Source of the DNA: Marinomonas gallaica
GTDB lineage: Bacteria; Pseudomonadota; Gammaproteobacteria; Pseudomonadales; Marinomonadaceae
Direction of reading: 5' to 3'
Assembly (NCBI RefSeq): GCF_001639745.1
Contig: NZ_LTAX01000010.1
Location: 62,001 to 126,000 of the forward strand
DNA length: 64,000 nt
Below the pieces are notes generated by a model, which saw only the letters and a program-made list of their open reading frames with translations, made no database searches and was not told the origin of the DNA. Positions 44,764 through 53,153 of this stretch are shown here, one piece after another; positions within the stretch are counted from its first letter, which is position 1; every line of letters starts with the position of its first letter. Both the position numbers and the translations under genes were made by a program.

Positions 44764-45870
44764 CTATGAACGTTTATGAGTTAGTTGGGTAAGAAGTTGT
44801 CCTAGTGCGGGTTGTGCATCTTTATGAGCGATGAGCAGTGCCTCGTCGGTATTCACAATGATCAAATCTTTCACCCCTACCGCGGCGGTCAGCGCATTAG
44901 GGCTATGGATGAAGGTATTGTGCGTATCGAGGAGCTGCACTTGCCCATGTACCTGATTGCACTGCGCATCCGCTTCCCATAAATTTGCCCAGGCCTGCCA
45001 AGTACCGATGTCACGCCACCCCAAGTCACAGGGCACTACACAGGATTTATCGGTGTGCTCAAACAGGGCATGGTCAATAGAGATCGAAGGTACCTGGGTA
45101 AAGGCGCCAGCATCGAGCTCTAAGCAACTGCCTGTAGCACTGTGGCCACTTTCACCTTGCCGAACAGCACATTGCACAGCTTCGACTAACTCAGGCGCAT
45201 ACCGTTGCATTTCACTGAGCAGCGTACTGGGCGTTAAGCAAAAAATACCGGCATTCCATAAATACTCCCCACTGGCAACGTAAGCTTGTGCGGTAGGTAA
45301 ATCCGGTTTTTCAACAAAGCGCTCAACGGCACTAAAAGGACTTCCAGTAGCTACAGCCGCTTTAATATAGCCAAACCCAACTTCGGCAGATTTGGGAGGG
45401 ATGCCAAACGCTACCAATTGGCCTTCGGTCGCCAAATCGTAAGCGATGCGTACGGCCTCAGAAAAAGACGCCTCATGCTCAATCAAGTGATCCGAGGGCA
45501 TCACCAGCATCACAGCTTGGTCAGAATACAAGGCCTGAACGCGTAAGGCAGAGGCCACGATGGCCGCCGCTGTGTTACGAGCACAGGGCTCTAGCACATA
45601 GTGTTGTTGTCCATCTGTGTCAGGCACCACATCAACGACTTTGCGTACCGTATCTTTCGTTTGAAAATACAGCTCACGATTGGTCACATTCATTAAATGC
45701 GCATTAGGTTGAATCAATAACGCTCGTTGCAGTGTTTTGACCAACAGCGAGTCGCCATCTGGCAACGTGAGAAACGGTTTAGGGTGTGCAGGACAAGACA
45801 GGGGCCAAAGTCGACTACCGACACCACCGCTTAGCAGCACGGGGATTATAGGTTGGTCTGGGGCATTCAT
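44764..45870 (-). CDS. manC: mannose-1-phosphate guanylyltransferase
   Basis: Forms GDP-mannose from mannose 1-phosphate and GTP. The 368 residues contain the pyrophosphorylase loop LLSGGVGSRLWPLSCPAHPK (Lys in PKPFL), VMPSDHLIEH, and FVEKPDLPTA. The C-terminal cupin (phosphomannose isomerase) domain of bifunctional AlgA/ManC proteins is missing, so only the transferase activity is expected. Start 45870 (MNAPDQP) is preferred to 45921. First gene of manC-small protein-manB; GDP-mannose would feed a polysaccharide whose assembly genes are not in the window. Confidence 0.9.
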   Translation of the reverse strand: MNAPDQPIIPVLLSGGVGSRLWPLSCPAHPKPFLTLPDGDSLLVKTLQRALLIQPNAHLMNVTNRELYFQTKDTVRKVVDVVPDTDGQQHYVLEPCARNTAAAIVASALRVQALYSDQAVMLVMPSDHLIEHEASFSEAVRIAYDLATEGQLVAFGIPPKSAEVGFGYIKAAVATGSPFSAVERFVEKPDLPTAQAYVASGEYLWNAGIFCLTPSTLLSEMQRYAPELVEAVQCAVRQGESGHSATGSCLELDAGAFTQVPSISIDHALFEHTDKSCVVPCDLGWRDIGTWQAWANLWEADAQCNQVHGQVQLLDTHNTFIHSPNALTAAVGVKDLIIVNTDEALLIAHKDAQPALGQLLTQLTHKRS

Positions 45871-46034
45871 TACCGTTGCTCTAGATAGGGTTAACGAGAG
45901 GCGACGTATATAGGACGACAAGCCGAGGAGCGAGATGATAACTGAAATCTGCGATTGAACCTAATACTGGATAGGGCTAACCTATGATTTTATTTCACTC
46001 TAAGTATCGACTGAATAAGGCGTTTTTGCTGGTT

Positions 46035-47285
46035 ATGAACTCTCCCCTGCCGTTAATTGACAATCTAGAGCACCTTCCCAATCCCTTTACTCAGTTTCAT
46101 GGGATACTTGAGCCACTCAAAGCTGATATTCCGCAACTCCAAAAAATGGATTATCAAAGGGACTTACAGCTCGCGCTTTGCTTTATCTACAGCTACAACG
46201 GTTCTCAAGCGACATTCAACTCTTATCGTCGTGAAGTAGAACGCCTACTGTTATGGTCATGGAGTACACAGGACTCACCAGCTTTATCTTTACGCCGTGA
46301 TCAGATCGAAGAATTCATTCATTTTTGTAACACCCCTCCTGAAGACTGGATCGGTACAAAAAATGTGGCGCGTTTTAAGAATAAAATGGGCGAACGCGTG
46401 CCAAATGAAGAATGGCGCCCGTTTGTTGCGCACGTCTCTAAGATGGAGTTTCGCAACGGACAAGTGCCACTTTCACAACATTACAATTTATCTCAAGCAG
46501 CTATTCGCGCTACTTTTTCTATTCTGTCCTCTTATTATGGATTTTTAATGCAAGAAGAAGCAGTTCAACAAAATCCCGTTGCGTTGATTCGTCAAAAAAG
46601 TAAATTTGTTAAAAAAGAAGTGACGAGACGCCAAGTGCGTCGTATTTCAAACTTACAGTGGGACTATGTGATCGAAACCGCAGAGTTGCTTGCTGAAGAA
46701 GACCCAGCGACCCATGAGCGCACTCTGTTCATCATGAATGCATTACTTGGCATGTACTTGCGAATATCGGAATTGGTCGCTGACGAACGTTCCGCACCCA
46801 TTATGGGCGACTTTATTAAAGATTCAGACGGTCATTGGTGGTTTAAGGTCTTATCGAAAGGCAATAAAGAACGCCTTGTAAGCGTGTCTGATGAAATGCT
46901 AAATGCCCTAGCGCGCTACCGACGCTTTCGACAACTACCAGATTTACCAACCGTTGCAGAGCAAACCGCATTAATCCCCAAAACTCGTGGACAAGGCGCC
47001 ATGACCAGTTCAAGGCAAGTACGCAATATCGTGCAAAACTGCTTCGACCAAGCCTATTACCGTATGTGCGATGATGGACTAAAAAGCGATGCCGACGACC
47101 TACGTGTCGCCACTGTCCACTGGCTACGCCATACGGGTATTTCAGAAGACGTAAAAGTTCGACCTAAAGAACATGTGAGAGAAGACGCAGGCCACGCCAG
47201 CATGGCCACCACCGACCGATATATTGATACCGAATACCGTGAACGTCATGCCAGCGGGCGTAAAAAAACATTAAAGCCGCATTAA
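46035..47285 (+). CDS. tyrosine recombinase (site-specific integrase)
   Basis: 416 residues of the phage integrase family. The N-terminal core-binding part (YNGSQATFNSYRREVERLLL) precedes a catalytic domain with Arg in MYLRISEL, Lys in LSKGNKERLV, H-x-x-R in HWLRHTGI, His in DAGHASMATTDRY, and the Tyr nucleophile in DRYIDTEY. No phage or conjugation genes are adjacent. Start 46035 is chosen; the codon at 45984 adds a basic extension of uncertain reality. It diverges from manC and precedes, convergently, the second 73-residue gene. Confidence 0.88.
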   Translation: MNSPLPLIDNLEHLPNPFTQFHGILEPLKADIPQLQKMDYQRDLQLALCFIYSYNGSQATFNSYRREVERLLLWSWSTQDSPALSLRRDQIEEFIHFCNTPPEDWIGTKNVARFKNKMGERVPNEEWRPFVAHVSKMEFRNGQVPLSQHYNLSQAAIRATFSILSSYYGFLMQEEAVQQNPVALIRQKSKFVKKEVTRRQVRRISNLQWDYVIETAELLAEEDPATHERTLFIMNALLGMYLRISELVADERSAPIMGDFIKDSDGHWWFKVLSKGNKERLVSVSDEMLNALARYRRFRQLPDLPTVAEQTALIPKTRGQGAMTSSRQVRNIVQNCFDQAYYRMCDDGLKSDADDLRVATVHWLRHTGISEDVKVRPKEHVREDAGHASMATTDRYIDTEYRERHASGRKKTLKPH

Positions 47286-47292
47286 TAAACTT

Positions 47293-47514
47293 TTAACGCT
47301 TGTTAAGCCTATCTTTTAAATGCCATACCAGCCAAATAAAACTCCATAATAGAATGACGGATAGGCCAACATAAGCAATGGTTCGTTGTGTTGAATCTTG
47401 CAGTTCAGGCGCTTTCGTTGCGAGTAAAAAAGCAGTGATAAGCGATAAAGGTCGGAGTAACCAAAGCGAAGGTACTCGACCCCGAAGCATTAAAAAACGT
47501 AACCAGTTAGGCAT
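47293..47514 (-). CDS. 73-residue two-helix membrane protein (copy 2)
   Basis: 73 residues with two helices (SLWLLRPLSLITAFLLATKA and IAYVGLSVILLWSFIWLVWH) and a basic end. It is a paralogue of the protein at 44532-44753, of equal length. It lies 37 bases after moaE on the same strand and 7 bases from the recombinase stop. The frame is open to 47544, but MPNWL at 47514 matches copy 1 (MPKWL). Function unknown. Confidence 0.8.
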   Translation of the reverse strand: MPNWLRFLMLRGRVPSLWLLRPLSLITAFLLATKAPELQDSTQRTIAYVGLSVILLWSFIWLVWHLKDRLNKR

Positions 47515-47551
47515 CGTAAACCTCAATAATTTTTTTGATTTCAATACGCTA

Positions 47552-47995
47552 TTACGTCCAGCGCTTTAAACTTGCCTCATCGCTCTGTTTCGCTTCGACC
47601 CATTCTTCTTTTTCAGGCGTGATTTCTTTTTTCCAGAATGCGGCGCGGCTTTTCAGGTAATCCATGATGAAATCACATGCAGCGAATGCTTCAGCACGAT
47701 GTGCGGATGAAACGCCTACAAAGACGATTTGGTCGTCGACTGATAGTTTCCCGACACGGTGTACCACTTTTACATCCAAAAGAGTCCAACGCTGCCTCGC
47801 TTCTTCAACAATTTTCACTATATTATGCTCAGTCATGCCTGGGTAATGCTCTAGCATGAAACTCGATTGTGTTGGATCGTCGCTAAAATCACGGACACGG
47901 CCAACAAACATCGCAACGGCACCGGTTTTGTGGGCGACACAGAGGGAGTCGTAGAGAGTTTGAACATGAAAATCGGCTTCTTGAACACTGATCAC
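47552..47995 (-). CDS. moaE: molybdopterin synthase catalytic subunit
   Basis: Large subunit of molybdopterin synthase, which puts dithiolene sulfurs on precursor Z. The 147 residues have the conserved GAVAMFVGRVRDF, LEHYPGMTE, VHRVGKLSVDD and active-site Lys in WKKEIT. It ends the moaC-moaD-moaE set (1-base gap after moaD), so the three encode consecutive steps in molybdenum cofactor synthesis. Confidence 0.96.
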   Translation of the reverse strand: MISVQEADFHVQTLYDSLCVAHKTGAVAMFVGRVRDFSDDPTQSSFMLEHYPGMTEHNIVKIVEEARQRWTLLDVKVVHRVGKLSVDDQIVFVGVSSAHRAEAFAACDFIMDYLKSRAAFWKKEITPEKEEWVEAKQSDEASLKRWT

Positions 47996-47996
47996 A

Positions 47997-48251
47997 CTAA
48001 CCTCCAGTCACTGGCGGAAAGAAAGCCACTTCTTTCACGGTGAGAACATCAATAAGGTCTTCGTCACGGGCGAAATCAAAGTCAATCGCGGCTTTCACTT
48101 TTTCCGTCAATAAAGAAGGTTGATTAAGCTCTGACGCCAGTTGCTCCTTTAACTGACGGACCGTTAACGGTGCATCGAAACTTCTTTCTAATTCGTCACA
48201 CTGCATGCTTTCTCGCAATGAAGCAAAAAATACAATTTTTACATTAGCCAT
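47997..48251 (-). CDS. moaD: molybdopterin synthase sulfur carrier subunit
   Basis: 84-residue ubiquitin-fold protein with the C-terminal PVTGG, where the terminal Gly is thiocarboxylated for sulfur transfer. The start at 48251 ([14 protein letters not shown]) is the family start; the frame is open to 48281 inside moaC. It overlaps the end of moaC by 8 bases and precedes moaE by 1, implying coupled translation with its partner subunit. Confidence 0.95.
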   Translation of the reverse strand: MANVKIVFFASLRESMQCDELERSFDAPLTVRQLKEQLASELNQPSLLTEKVKAAIDFDFARDEDLIDVLTVKEVAFFPPVTGG

Positions 48252-48726
48252 TGTTTGCGCTCCATGAACCGCTTTTGCCACCGTGCTTTTCTAACAAAGC
48301 CGTTTCACAAATAACAATGCCTTTGTCAACGGCCTTGCACATATCATAAAGCGTTAAAGCCGCGACGCTCGCGCCAGTCAACGCTTCCATCTCAACTCCC
48401 GTTTTACCACTTAGCGAGCACGTACACAGGATCTCGATGTGTTGATCATCGAGTACATTAATGTCTACGTTTACTTTAGTTAGCATCAATGGATGACACA
48501 ATGGAATTAAGTCTGGGGTCTTTTTCGCTGCTTGAATGCCCGCGATACGCGCTGTCGCCAACACATCCCCTTTCGGCAAACCACCTTCAATGACTTTTTT
48601 CAATGTGGTTGGTAGCATTTTAACTACAGAGCGAGCCGTGGCTGTTCGCTTGGTAATTTCTTTGTCACTTACGTCAACCATGTGTGCGTTGCCGTTCGCA
48701 TCTAGATGGGTCAATGTGTCGCTCAT
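48244..48726 (-). CDS. moaC: cyclic pyranopterin monophosphate synthase
   Basis: With MoaA it converts GTP to precursor Z. The 160 residues match the family, with [40 protein letters not shown] (substrate site), and [20 protein letters not shown] with the catalytic Lys in KAVDKG. moaA and moaB are not in the window. First gene of moaC-moaD-moaE, divergent from the J-domain gene by 129 bases. Confidence 0.97.
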   Translation of the reverse strand: MSDTLTHLDANGNAHMVDVSDKEITKRTATARSVVKMLPTTLKKVIEGGLPKGDVLATARIAGIQAAKKTPDLIPLCHPLMLTKVNVDINVLDDQHIEILCTCSLSGKTGVEMEALTGASVAALTLYDMCKAVDKGIVICETALLEKHGGKSGSWSANNG

Positions 48727-48855
48727 ATCACTACTGCCGTCAAAAAATGCCTATAGTGGCAAATCTTCAGGACAAATCAAGCCCTGAACAGACTACGTCT
48801 TTGTACTCAGACGTTATTAAGGCATAATGCATGCAAATTGACGTAAGTTGAACCT

Positions 48856-50148
48856 ATGAGCCTAATCGACGATTTTAATCTTCTTGAATTGCCCACCAAT
48901 GCAACGGAGCAGGAAGCCAAAGCCGCCTACCGTCGCTTAGCGCGTCGCTTTCATCCTGATAAGAACCCAGGACAAGACACAACCGAACACTTCCAACGTA
49001 TTCATGACGCGTATCAAAATGTTTTATCCGCTATTAAGCGAAGTCAGGGACAAAGTTGGGAGCCTTACTCGTTTACTGAACGTGCAACTCGTTCGAATAA
49101 GTCGGATTTTACACGCCATGAATTTGAAAGCGATGTAAAACAAAAGGAATACGTTAAAGAGCAACAACGCGCCTACGAGGAAATGAAACGTGGCAATGCT
49201 GGGCAAGAAAGAGCGCGTGAAGAAGCGCTAAAAGCAGCCCGTAGCACCTTGCACCAACGCAGAATGAATGCGCTCTATGAAGAAATGCGTAAAACGGACA
49301 ATACGCAAACAACTGAGCAAGGCTATGCCGAGTACGATTCCTCCGCGGATCAACCACAAAGCCAAGCGCATACAGACCCCTCTTTCACGACTCACCAAGA
49401 CGCTAATACGCGCTCTAAACCAGTCAAAAAATCCATTCGTCTTAATGCGGCAAAATCCGCTTTTGTTGCATGCACCTACATTGCAACGTTTACAATGGGG
49501 CTTTACAGTGCCGCTTTTTTTGATGAATTACTCGACACTGACCAAGATAATACCGGAGCAGCGTACATCAGCGGTTTGTATCCCCAATATCAATTGGGGG
49601 AGCACTATACGCTACGAGACACCCGCTTATTTACTGAGCCCAGTGTCGCCTCCTCTATTAAGACGGCAATCCCGAGCATGAAAGATGTAAAAGTTTTAAA
49701 AGCAGACAGTGATTGGCTGACCCTGAGCTACAATGGTTCGACTGGGTGGGCGAAAGCCGAAAACTTTGCATTTGGAAGCGCTGAAAATGCGTTGCAAACT
49801 GGTTGCATTGGCCATCCAGGTATCGCCCCAAGTCATGGTCAAGTAATAGGTGATGCGTCCGGTAACAGCCGTTTACGTATATTGAACCAACTGCCTACTT
49901 CTAGCCTACTAACCTTTCAGTCATTAGAGGGACAACCCCCCTTTTCTGTCTACCTACATGCCAATCAACCCTTTGCCGCCAACTTTATACCGAAAGGTAA
50001 CTACCGGTTGGTGTTGGAGACAGGTTCGCTGTATCATCAGGCTTGCCAGCGTTTTCTCTTTGATGAGCAACAACGTGTCGTGTTGGATCAGGTGACTTTC
50101 GCCAGCACTGAACAATCGCTCACACTTAGAAACCTCACTTCGCCGTAA
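48856..50148 (+). CDS. membrane J-domain protein with periplasmic SH3-like domain
   Basis: 430 residues. The N-terminal J domain has the HPD motif at 33-35 (RRFHPDKNPG) and would stimulate a Hsp70 (DnaK). A charged Glu/Lys/Arg-rich helical region (80-140) and a polar linker precede a single membrane helix near 197-220 (VACTYIATFTMGLYSAAFF). The remainder is a bacterial SH3-like fold (YTLRDTRLFTEPS, WLTLSYNGSTGWAKAENF) and a beta-rich tail with two Cys. The J domain should face the cytoplasm and SH3 the periplasm. This layout is unlike DnaJ, CbpA or DjlA. Confidence 0.78.
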   Translation: MSLIDDFNLLELPTNATEQEAKAAYRRLARRFHPDKNPGQDTTEHFQRIHDAYQNVLSAIKRSQGQSWEPYSFTERATRSNKSDFTRHEFESDVKQKEYVKEQQRAYEEMKRGNAGQERAREEALKAARSTLHQRRMNALYEEMRKTDNTQTTEQGYAEYDSSADQPQSQAHTDPSFTTHQDANTRSKPVKKSIRLNAAKSAFVACTYIATFTMGLYSAAFFDELLDTDQDNTGAAYISGLYPQYQLGEHYTLRDTRLFTEPSVASSIKTAIPSMKDVKVLKADSDWLTLSYNGSTGWAKAENFAFGSAENALQTGCIGHPGIAPSHGQVIGDASGNSRLRILNQLPTSSLLTFQSLEGQPPFSVYLHANQPFAANFIPKGNYRLVLETGSLYHQACQRFLFDEQQRVVLDQVTFASTEQSLTLRNLTSP

Positions 50149-50177
50149 TCCGATAACGTAAACGAGTTACCATTTTC

Positions 50178-50948
50178 ATGCTCAGCAATATTCGCATTGT
50201 CCTAATCAACACATTCCACCCAGGTAATATTGGCGCTATCGCTCGCGCCATGAAGAACATGGGGCTTTCTAATTTATATTTAGTAGACCCAAATGATTAC
50301 CCTTCTGAAGAAGCAACGAGCCGTGCAGCCGGTGCCGTCGATTTACTCGAAAATGCAACGGTCGTTAATACGCTTGAAGAAGCCATTTCTGATTGCAGCC
50401 TTGTCATCGGAACCAGTGCTCGTCATCGTACTTTCCAGCTGCCAATTATGAATGCGCGCGAGTGTGCAGAAGCGGTTATTCCAGAAGCGAAAGATCATAA
50501 CATTGCGATTTTGTTTGGCCGCGAGACAATGGGCCTATTAAACGATGAAATTGCTCAGTGTCACCGCCAAGTGTACATTGACGCAAACGATGAATACCCT
50601 GTGCTTAATATCTCTCAAGCTGTACAAATCGTCTCCTACGAAATTTGGATGGCGCACCAAAATGAAACCATGCACGAGAAGTCTGTTCCTGAGTATCCGC
50701 GCAAAAAGGAAATGGACTTATTCTACGAGCACCTAGAAGAAACCCTGTATGGAATTAACTTTGTCGTACGCAATCACCCAGGCAAGGTATTGGATAAGCT
50801 CAAGCGCTTCTTCAACCGTTCTCGCCCAGAGAAACAAGAACTGGGGATCTTACGAGGCATGTTAGCTGCCGTCGATCGCGAAGCGGGCTTAAACGAAGGC
50901 ATGAGCCACGAAGTAAAGAAAGCCAAACAAGAACAAGAACAAGAATAA
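50178..50948 (+). CDS. trmJ: tRNA (cytidine/uridine-2'-O-)-methyltransferase TrmJ
   Basis: SPOUT methyltransferase that methylates the 2'-O of residue 32 in tRNA anticodon loops. The 256 residues open with NIRIVLINTFHPGNIGAIAR, followed by the knotted SAM-site segments LFGRETMGLLNDEI and NISQAVQIVSYEI. Its length fits E. coli TrmJ (246). It is followed by a tandem structured repeat. In many relatives trmJ sits beside suhB or iscR; neither is here. Confidence 0.94.
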   Translation: MLSNIRIVLINTFHPGNIGAIARAMKNMGLSNLYLVDPNDYPSEEATSRAAGAVDLLENATVVNTLEEAISDCSLVIGTSARHRTFQLPIMNARECAEAVIPEAKDHNIAILFGRETMGLLNDEIAQCHRQVYIDANDEYPVLNISQAVQIVSYEIWMAHQNETMHEKSVPEYPRKKEMDLFYEHLEETLYGINFVVRNHPGKVLDKLKRFFNRSRPEKQELGILRGMLAAVDREAGLNEGMSHEVKKAKQEQEQE

Positions 50949-50953
50949 ACAAA

Positions 50954-51068
50954 CGTACGACCCGATTCTATCGGGGATCTACAGATTCTAAATCGCCGTC
51001 GGGAGACGGCTCGTACGACCTGATTTCATCTGGGATATAACTCCAAATCGCCGTCGGAGAAACGGCTG
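50954..51068. repeat. tandem 56-58-bp repeat with hairpins
   Basis: Two imperfect copies: unit 1 50954-51011 and unit 2 51012-51067. Each begins CGTACGACC and has the blocks GAT...ATC, GGGAT, AAATCGCCGTCGG and ACGGCT. In unit 1 CCCGAT/ATCGGG and GCCGTC/GACGGC form two hairpins; in unit 2 they are weaker. It lies between convergent trmJ and the TerB gene, likely an intergenic repeat element or a double terminator. Confidence 0.75.
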
Positions 51069-51074
51069 ATAGGT

Positions 51075-51515
51075 TTAATTTTTATGTTCGTTTTGCACAG
51101 CAAGCTTAGCCTGAATAAATTCAGAATGCTGCATAAACAAAAGTTCACTGATTTTACGAATTCGTTGATCTTCGTACGCGTCTAGATTGCCATCTGCGTA
51201 GGCCACTCGCCATAAGCATTTTAACAGCTCAAATTTTTGCTCTAGTGTGGCTTGTTCATTAACAACTTTGGTAAATTGATAGGCGTCGTTTGCATCTTCA
51301 ATGGTACTCTTAACCTCATCAAAAAGACGGTCTACGTCGTCGCCTAGATCACTAACGGCTTTAATGGCGTCTTTTGCCGCCTGCTCTTCATACGGGTGAA
51401 TTTCATTATCGGCAATTATCACTTCAAGTAGCAACGCCGTCACGGCACGTTGATAGCTTATGGGGTCTTGTGCTTCTTGAGCTGAGCTAAACAGACTTTT
51501 AATGGCGTTAATCAT
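51075..51515 (-). CDS. TerB-family protein
   Basis: 146 residues, all helical, with the TerB (tellurite resistance) metal-binding-like acidic patches VIIADNEIHPYEEQ and VAYADGNLDAYEDQRI, each of the DGxxxxxE type. Chromosomal TerB proteins are widespread and do not imply tellurite resistance. Start 51515 (MINAIKS) is preferred over 51524 and 51554. It overlaps the end of the DUF6942 gene by 8 bases, so it is translationally coupled. Confidence 0.88.
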   Translation of the reverse strand: MINAIKSLFSSAQEAQDPISYQRAVTALLLEVIIADNEIHPYEEQAAKDAIKAVSDLGDDVDRLFDEVKSTIEDANDAYQFTKVVNEQATLEQKFELLKCLWRVAYADGNLDAYEDQRIRKISELLFMQHSEFIQAKLAVQNEHKN

Positions 51516-51939
51516 AATATTCATCTCGATAAATTTGGTGGCGGAGCGTGTCAATTAGGGCATTGGGAAACTGCCGATAATCCAAATATGGCACCCAATA
51601 AGTCGCCCCTTTTTTGATTGCATGATGTTTCTCATCCCCCAAATACGTACCATCAAATGGAATGGCGCACTCTTTCTCAAAAGTTTTACCGACAATAAAA
51701 AGATATTGCTCAGTATTTGGTAGGTCGTTAAAACAAAAATACAAACGTACACGCTGCCAAATGTATTGATCTCTAACTATACGCCAATCTTCATCAGGCT
51801 TAGCGCTCAATTTTGCAATGATTGTGAGAATTTTGCGCCAATGATTGCCATTGATCGAAATGAGATCAACGGGACTGCAGTGAAGGTAGTTCGCGCAGCC
51901 ATCCGGTAATATAGGTGGGTTAGGTAATAGGAAATTCAT
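51508..51939 (-). CDS. DUF6942-like protein
   Basis: 143 residues, function unknown. It resembles DUF6942 as I recall it: ISINGNHWRKILTIIAKLS and a C-terminal WVPYLDYRQFPNALID. No signal peptide or membrane span. It precedes the TerB gene with an 8-base overlap, so the two probably work in the same condition. Confidence in the family name is moderate. Confidence 0.68.
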   Translation of the reverse strand: MNFLLPNPPILPDGCANYLHCSPVDLISINGNHWRKILTIIAKLSAKPDEDWRIVRDQYIWQRVRLYFCFNDLPNTEQYLFIVGKTFEKECAIPFDGTYLGDEKHHAIKKGATYWVPYLDYRQFPNALIDTLRHQIYRDEYYD

Positions 51940-52072
51940 AGACGGATAATAAGCTTATTTTTAACAAAACGACAGATGCTAGCTTCCTGGTCAATTTCCT
52001 TAATCGGCACTACACACAATAGATATATTAGATTATACTTATATTAAGTTCACTTTTTGAGACTAAACCTAT

Positions 52073-52471
52073 ATGGATGCTTACATTTACCCTCTTATGG
52101 GGGGCCTAATAATAGGGCTTTCAACCGCTGCATATTTACTACTCACCGGCAAGGTGGTTGGTATCAGTGGCATATTGGCACAAGCACTTTTTAGTAAAGA
52201 GCGTCTGTTACCAGTTATATTTATCGCTGGGCTTATTATCGGAGGCAGTGCATACGGTGTATTGATCGAACCGTCTGTACCTTTTCCTGAGCTGCGTAAC
52301 CCCTTGCTATTGATTGTTTCGGGGTTATTGGTCGGTTATGGCACCAGGATGGGCAGTGGCTGCACCAGTGGACACGGTGTGTGCGGCCTATCAAGGCTTT
52401 CGCCTCGTTCTCTTGTTGCGACAGTCATTTTTATGGCGACCGCTATTTTGACTGTGTTCCTAACTAAATAG
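52073..52471 (+). CDS. YeeE/YedE-family transporter, first half
   Basis: 132 residues with four hydrophobic helices and the signature [20 protein letters not shown]. The sequence is the N-terminal half of the YeeE/YedE (PF04143) fold, split from the second half. Family members take up thiosulfate or other sulfur compounds; the Cys residues in the signature are proposed to relay the substrate. It is followed after 10 bases by the second half, so the two form one transporter. Confidence 0.9.
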   Translation: MDAYIYPLMGGLIIGLSTAAYLLLTGKVVGISGILAQALFSKERLLPVIFIAGLIIGGSAYGVLIEPSVPFPELRNPLLLIVSGLLVGYGTRMGSGCTSGHGVCGLSRLSPRSLVATVIFMATAILTVFLTK

Positions 52472-52481
52472 GAGTTTATGT

Positions 52482-52901
52482 ATGATCGCACTTGTAACGT
52501 TTTTAACGGGTCTTTTATTTGGCTTAGGGCTTGCTGTTTCTGAGATGACAAATCCTGCAATTGTACTGGGATTCTTAGACATCTTTGGCAACTGGAACCC
52601 ATCCTTAGTATTTGTTATGGGGGGGGCTGTAGCAATAGGTATGCTAGGGTATGTCATTCGTAACCGCCGCACGAAACCTTGGTTAGCCGATAAATGGTAT
52701 GTGCCAACGCGCCGGGATATAGATAAAAACCTGATTATTGGCTCCGCTATGTTTGGTATAGGTTGGGGGTTAAGTGGCTACTGCCCTGGTCCAGGCTTAA
52801 CGGCACTTACCAATAACCCAGCCGAAGCGGTTTACTTTGTCGGAGCATTAATTGCAGGGGCTGGATTATTTCACTTTCAAAACCATCGAAAAAATAGTTA
52901 G
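52482..52901 (+). CDS. YeeE/YedE-family transporter, second half (DUF6691)
   Basis: 139 residues with four hydrophobic helices and the signature [18 protein letters not shown]. It is the second half of the split YeeE/YedE-type sulfur transporter (DUF6691 in recent naming). The Cys in SGYCPGPG corresponds to a conserved substrate-path Cys. Co-translated with the first half. No sulfur dioxygenase or rhodanese gene, which often joins such pairs, is adjacent here. Confidence 0.9.
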   Translation: MIALVTFLTGLLFGLGLAVSEMTNPAIVLGFLDIFGNWNPSLVFVMGGAVAIGMLGYVIRNRRTKPWLADKWYVPTRRDIDKNLIIGSAMFGIGWGLSGYCPGPGLTALTNNPAEAVYFVGALIAGAGLFHFQNHRKNS

Positions 52902-52916
52902 AACACTATACAATCA

Positions 52917-52938
52917 GAGGCTCTTCGGGGCCTTTTTT
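52917..52938 (+). terminator. intrinsic terminator after the YeeE pair
   Basis: AGGCTC, TTCG tetraloop, GGGCCT (one T-G pair), followed by TTTTT. Confidence 0.8.
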
Positions 52939-52965
52939 ATATCTTTAAAAAAGTACAAAAAATTC

Positions 52966-52994
52966 TTGACGCAGCGCACTTTGCATCATAAATT
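52966..52994 (+). promoter_or_regulatory. candidate sigma-70 promoter upstream of the decarboxylase
   Basis: TTGACG, 17-base spacer, TAAATT. The -35 matches 5 of 6, the -10 4 of 6. The transcript would have a leader of about 150 bases before the start at 53154. Confidence 0.5.
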
Positions 52995-53153
52995 TCGCCT
53001 CGCGTCGTTGCTGAACATTTTCCGCACCGCTTCAACTGCTGCGCTCGTCGCTTAAGGCCAAATTGGCCGGATAAGTAACAGCCAAAAGTAGGATGGAGGG
53101 AGGTAAAGGCGTATTTTCGGATTATGTTTTTTCAAGATGAGGAGCAATGCGCC

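Noticed and set aside
46035..47285. Prophage or integrative element around the tyrosine recombinase
   Set aside because: No tail, capsid, excisionase, mobilisation gene or tRNA attachment site is adjacent; neighbours are moa and sugar genes. It is annotated as a lone recombinase.
51075..51515. TerB as evidence of a tellurite-resistance cluster
   Set aside because: No terA, terC, terD, terE or terZ is nearby; stand-alone TerB proteins are common on chromosomes.
52852..53055. Plus-strand ORF spanning the YeeE end and the decarboxylase leader
   Set aside because: It crosses a terminator and promoter-like region and shows no protein family features.
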